Shown here piece by piece: positions 39,991 through 47,859 of a DNA stretch of 64,000 nucleotides. Source of the stretch: an uncultured Eubacterium sp. (GTDB lineage: Bacteria; Bacillota; Clostridia; Oscillospirales; Acutalibacteraceae). The first letter of the stretch is position 1, and every line of letters starts with the position of its first letter. Made by a program: the position numbers and the translations under genes. Under the pieces are notes generated by a model, which was given only the letters and a program-made list of their open reading frames with translations, made no database searches and was not told the origin of the DNA. The stretch is from contig UQCC01000005.1 in NCBI GenBank assembly GCA_900539325.1, positions 1 to 64,000 of the forward strand, in the 5' to 3' direction.

Positions 39991-41182
39991 TATTTTTAAC
40001 CTCTGTAATTTCGGACACAAGCGTGCCGTTTTTAAATTTTGTTACAATACTGTCGCCGACATTTGCATTTGATACATCTGTCAAAACAGCGCCGTCTTTT
40101 TCCGTTATAGTGTAACCTCTGCCTATAACGGCAAGAGGACTGAGTGCATCAAGCATAGCGGCATTCTTCTTTAAATCATATGCCTTGCTTTTTAGTATGG
40201 TTTCGTAATGCAATCTTATATTTTTTGCATAACTTTCGATAACCGAAGTTTGAAAATCAAACAGCTTGTCTATATCGGCGAGCGGAGATTTGTTCATAAT
40301 ATAATCAAGCCTTGCTTCCTCGCCCTGAACGATGTTTTCTATATTTTTATCAAGCATCAGTTCGAGTCCCTGAAGATTGATATATTCGTTATTAATATCG
40401 GGAACCGCAAGTTCTGCGGCGGCACTCGGAGTAGGTGCTCGCAAATCTGCAACAAAGTCGCAGATTGTAAAATCCGTTTCGTGGCCGACAGCGGAAATAA
40501 TCGGGGTTTTGCAATTATATACGGCATCGGCAACCTCCTCGGTATTAAACGCCCACAAATCTTCGATTGAGCCACCGCCCCTGCCGACAATAATTGTGTC
40601 AACGCCGAGTTTATCCAAAAATTTAACGGAAGAAGCAATGTCCTTTGATGCAGCTTCACCCTGAACGACAGTAGGAACAATGATTATTTCACACAGCGGA
40701 TAACGGCGTGAAATGACATTTTTTATATCCTCGACAGCCGCACCCATATTTGATGTGGCAACACCGATTTTTTGCGGATACATCGGAATAGGCTTTTTAA
40801 GTTCTTCGTCAAAATAGCCTTTTTGTGCAAGCTTTGCTTTGAGTTGTTCAAACGCAACAGCCAAATCACCTGCGCCCTTAGGCTGAATATCACGAACATA
40901 AAGCTGGTAAACACCGTCACGCTCGTACACTCCGATTTGACCGAAGCACACAACATTCATACCGTCTTTGGGAATAAATTTCAATTTATAGTTATCGGTT
41001 GCAAACATAACGCATTTTAGCTGTGATGAGCTGTCTTTGAGCGTAAAATACATATGACCGCTTTGACGATAATGCTTAAAATTGGAAATTTCGCCCATAA
41101 CATAGATGTTTTGTATAGGCGGAATTTCGTCAAAAAGCGACTTGATATATCTGTTGATTTGTGAAACGGTAAGAGTAGTCAT
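39980..41182 (-). CDS. xseA: exodeoxyribonuclease VII large subunit
   Basis: Catalytic subunit of exonuclease VII, which degrades single-stranded DNA. An N-terminal OB fold (1-100, with VMGEISNFKHYRQSGHMYFTLKD) precedes the catalytic region with IGVATSNMGAAVEDIKNVISRR, VGRGGGSIEDLWAFN and SAVGHETDFTICDFVADLRAPTPSAAAEL, then coiled coil. 400 aa, close to the usual 400-450. The ATG shares one base with the upstream stop (TAATG). Confidence 0.96.
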   Translation of the reverse strand: MTTLTVSQINRYIKSLFDEIPPIQNIYVMGEISNFKHYRQSGHMYFTLKDSSSQLKCVMFATDNYKLKFIPKDGMNVVCFGQIGVYERDGVYQLYVRDIQPKGAGDLAVAFEQLKAKLAQKGYFDEELKKPIPMYPQKIGVATSNMGAAVEDIKNVISRRYPLCEIIIVPTVVQGEAASKDIASSVKFLDKLGVDTIIVGRGGGSIEDLWAFNTEEVADAVYNCKTPIISAVGHETDFTICDFVADLRAPTPSAAAELAVPDINNEYINLQGLELMLDKNIENIVQGEEARLDYIMNKSPLADIDKLFDFQTSVIESYAKNIRLHYETILKSKAYDLKKNAAMLDALSPLAVIGRGYTITEKDGAVLTDVSNANVGDSIVTKFKNGTLVSEITEVKNNGN

Positions 41183-42096
41183 TATCTGTTATCTTTCAAA
41201 TACGCATAAATTGCCGTGCCTGCCGCATTGTCGAGAGAAAATTCACTTTCGGCAAAATATGCGTTATATCTTTCGTTAATAATTTTGCGAAGCAAGGAAT
41301 TTGACGCAACACCGCCCGAAAACACAACAGGCAAATCGCCGTACTTTTGCACGACTCCGCCGAGCATTGACGACACGGTTTCGGCAATGTAAGTAAGTAC
41401 AAACTTGGCAACATTCTGTGCCGACTCGCCCTTGTCAATCATATTTCTTGCTTTATTTTCAACACCGCTCAACGAGCAATCGCCGTTAAGCATAGTGGGT
41501 TTAATCTTATAATTCTTTTTGCTTTTTTGTGAAAGAGCGTCAAGTTCTTTGCCGCACGGAAAAGTCATACCGAGCATTACGCCTGTTCTGTCAACAGCCT
41601 GTCCTGCTTTTAAATCCGTGCTTTGAGCAACAACGGTTGCCTTGATTATTTCTTCATCATCAGGTTCAACAATAAGAGCCTCGGTTGTGCCGCCGCTCAA
41701 ATGAAACGCAATGAACCTTTGGTTAATCAGTTTAAGCATACCAGCCGAATAAAGTGCGGCAAGAATATGACCGATTTGGTGTGAAGTTTTGTACATAGGC
41801 ACATCATTCACACTTGAAAGCACGGTTGCAACATTTTCGCCAACCAAAAAGCACGGCATATAGCTGCCGTCAACATTTCGAGGTCGGGTACTTACGCCTA
41901 CGGCTTGCAGCACTTCAAACTCAAGTTCTTTGCACAGTTTCGGCATATTGACTGTATGCTGAAACACGGCATCGCTTTGACGAAGCCCTCTTTCACCCGG
42001 TTTTACGGTAAGCACCTGCTTAGCCTGACAAACGGTTTTGCCGTCATATGTTGCAACAGAAGTTGTATAATTGCTTGTATCAAAGCCGATATACAT
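41182..42096 (-). CDS. TsaD/Kae1-like ASKHA-fold paralogue
   Basis: A 304-aa protein of the Kae1/TsaD (old M22 'glycoprotease') family, shorter than true TsaD (about 335-345). It begins MYIGFDTSNYTTSVA, has the metal pair in HQIGH (His106, His110; TsaD usually has HMEGH), HLSGGTTE (132-139) and FSGGVASNSLLRK. True TsaD makes t6A on tRNA with TsaB, TsaE and TsaC, none of which are nearby. The gene sits between nusB and xseA, where B. subtilis has folD. It may be a diverged second copy with a different role. Confidence 0.75.
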   Translation of the reverse strand: MYIGFDTSNYTTSVATYDGKTVCQAKQVLTVKPGERGLRQSDAVFQHTVNMPKLCKELEFEVLQAVGVSTRPRNVDGSYMPCFLVGENVATVLSSVNDVPMYKTSHQIGHILAALYSAGMLKLINQRFIAFHLSGGTTEALIVEPDDEEIIKATVVAQSTDLKAGQAVDRTGVMLGMTFPCGKELDALSQKSKKNYKIKPTMLNGDCSLSGVENKARNMIDKGESAQNVAKFVLTYIAETVSSMLGGVVQKYGDLPVVFSGGVASNSLLRKIINERYNAYFAESEFSLDNAAGTAIYAYLKDNR

Positions 42097-42479
42097 TACT
42101 CTTCTCCCTTTGCAACTGAGCCTAAAATACCGTTGACGAACGAATAATCGCCCTCGCCCGAATATTTCTTTGCAAGTTCAACAGCCTCGTTGATTGCAAC
42201 GCTTGCGGGAACATCATCAACATATTTGATTTCGTAAATTGCAAGACGAAGAATAGCAAGGTTAACCTTTGGAAGACGGTTTGTTTTCCATCCCTTTGAA
42301 TAGGTATTGATTACCTCATCAAGTTCTTCGGTCTTTGAGTCAACTCCGTCAAAAAGTGCCTTGGCGTACTTGCCGACCTTTGCCACATTTTCTTCATAGA
42401 TGGCAAGAGTTTCCTCATTATTAAAAAGATTTTGAAACACAAGGCAAAAAGCCTGTTCTCTTTGTTCTGTTCTGCTCAT
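42096..42479 (-). CDS. nusB: transcription antitermination factor NusB
   Basis: Small helical RNA-binding protein (127 aa) that pairs with NusE (S10) on boxA of rRNA leaders. Recognisable segments are SRTEQREQAFCLVFQN at the start and IYEIKYVDDVPASVAINEAVELAKKY near the end. It lies 12 bases after a strong terminator and heads the nusB-recN gene run. Confidence 0.95.
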   Translation of the reverse strand: MSRTEQREQAFCLVFQNLFNNEETLAIYEENVAKVGKYAKALFDGVDSKTEELDEVINTYSKGWKTNRLPKVNLAILRLAIYEIKYVDDVPASVAINEAVELAKKYSGEGDYSFVNGILGSVAKGEE

Positions 42480-42490
42480 ATATTCTCCTA

Positions 42491-42529
42491 CAAAAAAAGC
42501 CGACTCAAATAAAACAATATTGAGTCGGC
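42491..42529 (-). terminator. strong terminator between yqhY and nusB
   Basis: A perfect 10-bp stem (GCCGACTCAA with TTGAGTCGGC, loop 11) is followed by seven T's on the minus strand. The nusB ribosome binding site (GTAGGAG) starts immediately after the T-run, so the hairpin is effectively in the nusB leader. Confidence 0.9.
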
Positions 42530-42536
42530 AGCTTAA

Positions 42537-42929
42537 TTATTTTTCACTTGTTAAAGGTGCATTTGAGTCGCCGCTCTCCGGAAAATCAATACCGGCAATA
42601 ATTACATTAACCTTGGAAACTTCCTTGCCGGTCATATTAAGGACTGCCTCATGTACATTACGCTGTACATTTTCGGACACAGCCTTGATTTTTTTGTTTG
42701 GAAGGAGATTGATATAGATGCTTATATCCATATCGTCGCCGTCCTGAGTGATACGCACGGGGCTCATAACCTTAAGGCTTCCTTTTTTAATTGTGCCGAC
42801 AACATCCATCGGCTTACTTGAAAAAGAACTTACGCCGTCAACATCCTTTGCGGCATTGATTGCGATTGATGAAATTGCTTCTTCGTTGATAATAAGGTTA
42901 CCTTTTTCGTTTGATCGTGTAATTTCCAT
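42537..42929 (-). CDS. yqhY: Asp23/Gls24 family protein (YqhY-like)
   Basis: A 130-aa Asp23-fold protein: ISSIAINAAKDVDGV, then the strand block MDISIYINLLPNKKI and the C-terminal KVNVIIAGIDF. B. subtilis YqhY has been tied to control of acetyl-CoA carboxylase; accBC is absent here, although yqhY keeps its place between spoIIIAH and nusB. The second of two close ATGs is used, because GGAG is eight bases from it and only two from the first. Confidence 0.88.
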   Translation of the reverse strand: MEITRSNEKGNLIINEEAISSIAINAAKDVDGVSSFSSKPMDVVGTIKKGSLKVMSPVRITQDGDDMDISIYINLLPNKKIKAVSENVQRNVHEAVLNMTGKEVSKVNVIIAGIDFPESGDSNAPLTSEK

Positions 42930-42954
42930 ATACATAACTCCTTTGGTGTTGATT

Positions 42955-42983
42955 ATTATAACACATAAGGAATAAATATACAA
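42955..42983 (-). promoter_or_regulatory. sigma-A promoter of yqhY
   Basis: TTGTAT (42978-42983) and perfect TATAAT (42955-42960), 17-base spacer, minus strand, in the short gap after spoIIIAH. It separates vegetative yqhY expression from the sporulation operon. Confidence 0.8.
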
Positions 42984-42992
42984 GAGAATAAT

Positions 42993-43694
42993 TTATTTAT
43001 TATTAGACTGAATAATCGAAACATCCTCAAAACCGCATTGAAGCTGTGACATTGCAATATCTTTGATTTGAAGAATAGTGGTATCGTCAAGCGTTTCGCA
43101 ATCAACCACAATATCCACACCTGAGCCGTCATCTTTAATAACCGCAATGCAATTATCAATTCCTTTTGCACAAACAAGAGTTTCTATTTTGTTTTCGATT
43201 GTAATAAAATTGGATATTCTTGCAATATTTTCTGCGGCGGCTGTGCGTGCGGCTTCGGTTTCGGAGGTATTGGAAATGACTGTTTGCAGCTTTTCAAGTG
43301 CCGTATCCCGTGCGGTGTTACGCTCCATACGAGCCTTTGTGAAATATGTATTTTCTTCACTGACATCAGTTGTGGTTGCATCCACAAGTTCTGCTTTGCC
43401 GAGCGTTTTTTCCGTTGCCGAATCAATAAGCGGCTGAATGGTGGAGCTTACATCGGTGTTTTGATAATACCAATTACCTACAACACCGACACCCAAAATA
43501 AGCACAAAAGCGGCTACGGCGGATATGTATTTTTTACGCTTTTTACGCTCTTTTTTATCCTCGGGATTGACAAGTTCAGGAGGCTTTTCGACAGAATTGT
43601 TTTCGTTAAATTCCTCTTCAAACTCCGCAAATTGTTCTTCTTCGGTTTTTACGCTTTGTTCTTCCGGATTGGTTTGTTCGTTTTTTCTTTTCAT
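42993..43694 (-). CDS. spoIIIAH: stage III sporulation protein AH
   Basis: Mother-cell membrane protein that meets SpoIIQ of the forespore to form the feeding-tube channel. The start (MKRKNEQ) follows AGGTGATTAT and gives 233 aa. An acidic cytoplasmic tail precedes one membrane segment (about 51-73). The extracytoplasmic YscJ/FliF-like domain has the AAARTAAAENIARISNFI-type helices and the C-terminal VDIVVDCETLDDTTILQI region. Last gene of the spoIIIA operon. Confidence 0.93.
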   Translation of the reverse strand: MKRKNEQTNPEEQSVKTEEEQFAEFEEEFNENNSVEKPPELVNPEDKKERKKRKKYISAVAAFVLILGVGVVGNWYYQNTDVSSTIQPLIDSATEKTLGKAELVDATTTDVSEENTYFTKARMERNTARDTALEKLQTVISNTSETEAARTAAAENIARISNFITIENKIETLVCAKGIDNCIAVIKDDGSGVDIVVDCETLDDTTILQIKDIAMSQLQCGFEDVSIIQSNNK

Positions 43695-43698
43695 ATAA

Positions 43699-44217
43699 TC
43701 ACCTGTTAATTTTTGATACGCTGATTTTTGCCGACGATATACCAAAAAGCGACGACACGGCAGAAATTACCTTTTCTTTTACATTTGCATTGTCACCGCC
43801 CTGACAAACAACCGCAACGCCCATAACCTTTGGGAACGACTGTTTGATAAGAACGGGAGAATCGTTGTTGTTATCCTCATACAATACATATTCGCTCCTT
43901 TTGGAAATAGAACCGCTGTCGGTATTTTCATCCGTATTTTGAGCATAAAAATTTTCGTCTGTTTCCTGCAAGGTAATCATAACTTTGCATTTGCCGACGC
44001 CGTCAATAGAAGAAATAATATTTTCCGTTTTTTCTTCAAGAGAAGAAATATACTGCCGGTAATCCGTGCTTTCAGACTTTTTTGCCGAAGTGCCCGACGG
44101 TACAACCTCAGACAAAAGAATAAGCACAACTCCGAATATGCAGGCAAAAACAAGAAGTTTTTCCTTATGCTTCATTTTTTTGAAATTTGAAAAATATTCT
44201 TTAATTTTAGTTTCCAA
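43699..44217 (-). CDS. spoIIIAG: stage III sporulation protein AG
   Basis: Ring-forming component of the SpoIIIA-SpoIIQ channel, 172 aa. One membrane segment (about 20-36) follows a short cytoplasmic helix. The C-terminal domain holds KVMITLQETDENFYAQ and IKQSFPKVMGVAVVCQGGD. The start is a TTG (44215-44217) placed six bases after GAGGTGG; the in-frame ATGs further up would read into spoIIIAF. It overlaps spoIIIAF by 11 bp. Confidence 0.92.
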   Translation of the reverse strand: METKIKEYFSNFKKMKHKEKLLVFACIFGVVLILLSEVVPSGTSAKKSESTDYRQYISSLEEKTENIISSIDGVGKCKVMITLQETDENFYAQNTDENTDSGSISKRSEYVLYEDNNNDSPVLIKQSFPKVMGVAVVCQGGDNANVKEKVISAVSSLFGISSAKISVSKINR

Positions 44218-44635
44218 TATGAACCACCTCGGCATTGAGCGACAGATTATCGTAAATAATTTTTTGGACATCGGAAGTATCATATTCATCGGCAACCGAC
44301 ACAATAATACTTTCTATCTCAATTTCATTGTTTGAATTGATTTTTGATGTACAATTTACATTTGAGCCGGTTATATTATGCTCAGTAAGGCAGGACTTGA
44401 TTTGATTTTCTATCATCCCGTCATTTATACTATATGTATTTGTTTCTTCAAATTTAGGGATTTCAAAATTGATTTTTGACTGCGTAAACGGATAAAGAAA
44501 CGACAGAAAAATAAAAAGCGAGATTACCATTTTATAAAACCTGCCCATACTCCCCTTTGGCGTTAAAAACGAAAAAACAACACACATCAAAACCGTTATG
44601 CAAACAAACACGGTCCACTGCTTTACAAAATTCAT
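44207..44635 (-). CDS. spoIIIAF: stage III sporulation protein AF
   Basis: A 142-aa membrane protein with two membrane segments (about 7-24 and 32-50), including MGRFYKMVISLFIFLSFLYPF, and a soluble C-terminal domain resembling part of type III secretion ring proteins. Overlaps spoIIIAE by four bases. Identified mostly by its position in the intact operon and its topology. Confidence 0.9.
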   Translation of the reverse strand: MNFVKQWTVFVCITVLMCVVFSFLTPKGSMGRFYKMVISLFIFLSFLYPFTQSKINFEIPKFEETNTYSINDGMIENQIKSCLTEHNITGSNVNCTSKINSNNEIEIESIIVSVADEYDTSDVQKIIYDNLSLNAEVVHIGN

Positions 44636-45768
44636 CCGACACCTCCCGCCGCTATCAAAATGCCAAATGATATAACGGTTGTTACCATTGACAAAATAAG
44701 AATAACATTGATTAACAAAAGAGTATTGAGAAATGCGTTAAGGACCGCAGACACGGATTTATCGCCGAAAACATCAGATACTATAATGCACAAAGTAAGC
44801 GAAATTCGCCACAGTACAACCTCAATTATAGACGGCAAAAATACCAAAACAACCGCCATAACTCCGACTATACCCACACTGCTTTTTATAAGCGAAGAAT
44901 AAGCCTGAATTGAGAGAAGTCCCTCGCTGATTGACGAACCGATAACAGGCACAACGGAATTAATCGCAAAGCGAATTGAACGAAGTCCGAGCATATCCGC
45001 CCTGCCGGCAACCGCTGTTTTTACCGACAACACCGAAACAAAAACGCCCGACGCAAACGATATACAAGTTGTAATAATTTTTTTGAGAGAAGAAAGCAGC
45101 TTGTCTAAATTCAATTCGTACCTGAGTGAAGATATTACACCGAGTGCAAGATAGCAATTAACAATCGGCATAAAAACATTTGATGAGATAAACGAAAGCC
45201 CCTGTGCAAGAATAAGAAGCGTTGTATTTGTTGAAAACCCTGTTGTTATGCCGCCCGACGCAACAACTATACTGCAAAAAACGGGTATAAACGCATAAAC
45301 AAAATTTGAAGCGACGGATATAGCCATTGAGGCAAGGGACACGGTTGAAGTGAGTTTTACAAGAACAACGGTGGCAACAAGAAGTGCCGTTGCAGTTGAA
45401 TAAATCATATTTACAGAATCGTCCGATTCAGCCTTTAAACTTTGAAGAAATGCTGAAAGCAATATAAAAATCAAAACGGTAACGCTTGATTTTATCGGAA
45501 GTTCAGCTTTTTTTTGCAAAAGTGATTTGAGCAAACCTACTATATCGTTAAAAGAAAGCCCGGTTATACTTTCATACGAAAAGTCAAGAACTCCGAGTTC
45601 ATCAAGCATTTTGTATGTATCGGCGTCAAGTTCTTTTTCAAAAGACGACAAATCATAAGACGAAAGCGTTTTGTTATATTCTCCCTCGCTGTAATCCATT
45701 GAATAGGACGATATGGGAATAAGCAAAAACAATAACAAAGCACACAAAAAAATAGCTGTCTTTTTCAT
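44632..45768 (-). CDS. spoIIIAE: stage III sporulation protein AE
   Basis: Large multi-pass protein of the SpoIIIA complex (378 aa). An N-terminal signal-like helix (KKTAIFLCALLLFLLIPISS) is followed by an extracytoplasmic segment and about seven membrane helices. The family region GFSTNTTLLILAQGLSFISS is present. It overlaps spoIIIAD by four bases. Confidence 0.93.
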   Translation of the reverse strand: MKKTAIFLCALLLFLLIPISSYSMDYSEGEYNKTLSSYDLSSFEKELDADTYKMLDELGVLDFSYESITGLSFNDIVGLLKSLLQKKAELPIKSSVTVLIFILLSAFLQSLKAESDDSVNMIYSTATALLVATVVLVKLTSTVSLASMAISVASNFVYAFIPVFCSIVVASGGITTGFSTNTTLLILAQGLSFISSNVFMPIVNCYLALGVISSLRYELNLDKLLSSLKKIITTCISFASGVFVSVLSVKTAVAGRADMLGLRSIRFAINSVVPVIGSSISEGLLSIQAYSSLIKSSVGIVGVMAVVLVFLPSIIEVVLWRISLTLCIIVSDVFGDKSVSAVLNAFLNTLLLINVILILSMVTTVISFGILIAAGGVG

Positions 45769-46145
45769 TTAACAAGTCCCACAACCATAGAAATTACCGT
45801 TTCAAAAAGAGGCATAACAAGCGACAAAACAAGCACCTTTGCCGACACCTCGGTGAACGAGGCAAGTGCGTTTTCGCCGTTATCTCTGCATATATCAACC
45901 GTAAACTGCGTAATGATGACAATACAAAGAACCTTGAGCATAAGTTTTACATACATAACGCCTGACGGTACAGACTCCGAAAGGCTCATAAGAGAGGAAA
46001 AAAGCTCGCCGACCTTGTCCGATATTGTAAGAAACGAAAGTATGCCTCCTGCTACGGATAGAATAAGAGCAAAGCTTTTGTTATGCTCCCTGACAACAAG
46101 ACTGCACATCAAAACGCAAAACGATATTCCGAGTACCTTTGCCAT
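45765..46145 (-). CDS. spoIIIAD: stage III sporulation protein AD
   Basis: A 126-aa membrane protein with three to four helices, of the same family as SpoIIIAC. The block YVKLMLKVLCIVIITQFTVDICRDNGE is characteristic of this family. Two bases from spoIIIAC. Confidence 0.93.
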   Translation of the reverse strand: MAKVLGISFCVLMCSLVVREHNKSFALILSVAGGILSFLTISDKVGELFSSLMSLSESVPSGVMYVKLMLKVLCIVIITQFTVDICRDNGENALASFTEVSAKVLVLSLVMPLFETVISMVVGLVK

Positions 46146-46147
46146 AA

Positions 46148-46342
46148 CTACAAATTAAAAAGAGATTTAACGGTTGAAAAAAGCTCTTTTATCTGCGGTA
46201 TAAGCATCATAAGCACCACTATAACCCCTGCAAGGGTTGTAAGCATAGCTTGGTCATCACGCCCGGAACGCACCAGTAAGGTATTGAGCACGGCAACAAT
46301 TATACCGATTGCCGCAATTTTGAATATAAAATTGACTTCCAT
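46148..46342 (-). CDS. spoIIIAC: stage III sporulation protein AC
   Basis: A 64-aa protein with two membrane helices; FKIAAIGIIVAVLNTLLVRSGRD is the family hallmark. Usual length for SpoIIIAC. It sits between AB and AD. Confidence 0.94.
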   Translation of the reverse strand: MEVNFIFKIAAIGIIVAVLNTLLVRSGRDDQAMLTTLAGVIVVLMMLIPQIKELFSTVKSLFNL

Positions 46343-46353
46343 TTTTTACACCT

Positions 46354-46806
46354 CTAAATCAAAACTAAAGTAATTACAATTCCAAACGAAAAGCCGAGAC
46401 TCAAATATATTTTTGCCTTTGACTTATACATCTCTTCATATTTACGCATGGAAGATGACATATATTCCTTAAAAAATTCAATTTGTTTTATTTGATTATC
46501 TACATCATACTTGCCGAGAGAATAGAAAAAACTGCCTATTGTCCTATTTTCTTCCTGTGACAACGGAGTTTTGGCAGACTGTTCTAAAAGAAGCATATCT
46601 TGTCCGACATAATCAAGATTTTTAAATTTTGACGACTCAAACAAATCAAAAGCAGATGTTTGCTTCAGTTTGATTTCGGGCAAAATATAATTTGCAAGGT
46701 CAACGAGTTCACGGCAAACCTTGATTTTGGCTTTAATGTTTTCGGTCATATATATTCCCGTCATCAATGACGAGAGAATTATTATTACTGCACCTGCGAA
46801 TTTCAT
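46354..46806 (-). CDS. spoIIIAB: stage III sporulation protein AB
   Basis: A 150-aa protein with a GspF-like helical middle between an N-terminal membrane helix (MKFAGAVIIILSSLMTG) and a C-terminal one. GGGAG lies seven bases before the chosen ATG. That start is 74 bp inside the end of spoIIIAA, an unusually long overlap, but the N-terminus matches the family and no later Met preserves the first helix. Confidence 0.91.
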   Translation of the reverse strand: MKFAGAVIIILSSLMTGIYMTENIKAKIKVCRELVDLANYILPEIKLKQTSAFDLFESSKFKNLDYVGQDMLLLEQSAKTPLSQEENRTIGSFFYSLGKYDVDNQIKQIEFFKEYMSSSMRKYEEMYKSKAKIYLSLGFSFGIVITLVLI

Positions 46807-47731
46807 TGAATATCTCCCGTGCGTCAAGAATTTTTGCCGAATAATTATCATCAAGCAAAATAATTTTTTCAAATTCGCCTGTTGAAAGCAAATCAGATAT
46901 AATGGGTTTTGTGTACAAATCCTGTTTTTTACCAATATGAACGGACAGCATAAATTTTACGCCGCAAGAAAAACCGAAACGAATTTCGTCAAGTTCCTTT
47001 TGAGTTGCGATTTCATCACAAACAATAACATCGGGCGACATTGTACGAATTGCATTTTCTATGCCATTTGCCTTGTTAAGACCCGTAATAACATCGGTAT
47101 TGGCTCCGATTTTAAGAGTGAATTCGTTGCCGACCTTACCTGCAAGCTCATTGCGTTCGTCAACCATAACAACCTTTTTATATTCATTATAAAATCCGTC
47201 GGATATTTCCTTTGCCATATCACGAAGAAGGGTTGTTTTGCCTCCGGACGGCTTACCTGCAACTATTACGCTGCAAACACCGTCGGCGAAAACCCTGTTC
47301 AATACATCCCTGCTGCAACCCACGGCTTGTCTGGGTATGCGAATATTAACAGAAGATATGTCTTTAACCGAAACAAGACTGTTATCCTCATATACGGCTG
47401 TTGAGCACACGCCCACACGAGAACCGTTTTCAAGGGTTATGTATCCGTTTTTAAGGTTGTTCATATTGCTGTAAATCGAATATGAACAAAGACGGTTGAA
47501 CATCTCGTTAAATTCTGCCGAAGAAACCGTCAGAACATTTTCATAGGGTGAAAAGCTAAGGTTGCCTGAAGAATCGACAAACCTTGTCCCATTATTTATT
47601 ACAAAAGCAACGGGCATATTGCGTCTTATTCGGATTTCGGTGAGGTTTTCCTGCTGCAAATCGGAAAGATTATCAAGTGCGGTTACGACTCTCGGCGGCA
47701 AATATTTTTTTACATAATCATAAACTTTCAC
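46733..47731 (-). CDS. spoIIIAA: stage III sporulation protein AA (secretion-type ATPase)
   Basis: AAA+ ATPase related to type II/IV secretion motors that powers the SpoIIIA channel. Walker A is VAGKPSGGKTTLLRD and Walker B is DVIVCDEIA. The start is taken at a GTG preceded by GGGTGATGAT, which lies just downstream of the likely sigma-E promoter; another GTG four codons earlier is possible. 332 aa, slightly longer than the B. subtilis protein because of a C-terminal tail that overlaps spoIIIAB. Confidence 0.94.
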   Translation of the reverse strand: MKVYDYVKKYLPPRVVTALDNLSDLQQENLTEIRIRRNMPVAFVINNGTRFVDSSGNLSFSPYENVLTVSSAEFNEMFNRLCSYSIYSNMNNLKNGYITLENGSRVGVCSTAVYEDNSLVSVKDISSVNIRIPRQAVGCSRDVLNRVFADGVCSVIVAGKPSGGKTTLLRDMAKEISDGFYNEYKKVVMVDERNELAGKVGNEFTLKIGANTDVITGLNKANGIENAIRTMSPDVIVCDEIATQKELDEIRFGFSCGVKFMLSVHIGKKQDLYTKPIISDLLSTGEFEKIILLDDNYSAKILDAREIFNEIRRCSNNNSLVIDDGNIYDRKH

Positions 47732-47746
47732 ATCATCACCCACATA

Positions 47747-47776
47747 AAACTATGTGCAAATGATAAAAATTATTAC
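47747..47776 (-). promoter_or_regulatory. possible sigma-E promoter of the spoIIIA operon
   Basis: GTAATAAT (47769-47776) and CATAGTTT (47747-47754) with a 14-base spacer, minus strand. Compared with the sigma-E consensus (GTCATATT, 14, CATACAAT), six of eight and five of eight bases agree. spoIIIA is sigma-E dependent in B. subtilis, which supports the reading. Confidence 0.5.
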
Positions 47777-47802
47777 AAAGAAGTTAAAAATGTGAAAAAT
47801 GA

Positions 47803-47831
47803 TTGAAGAACGCTATTTAATATGTTAATAT
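47803..47831 (+). promoter_or_regulatory. sigma-A promoter of the YfhO-family gene
   Basis: TTGAAG (47803-47808) and TAATAT (47826-47831), 17-base spacer. It is divergent from the spoIIIA promoter in the same 128-base gap. Confidence 0.5.
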
Positions 47832-47859
47832 AATAAAAAAAATAAAATTTAGGTGCTTT

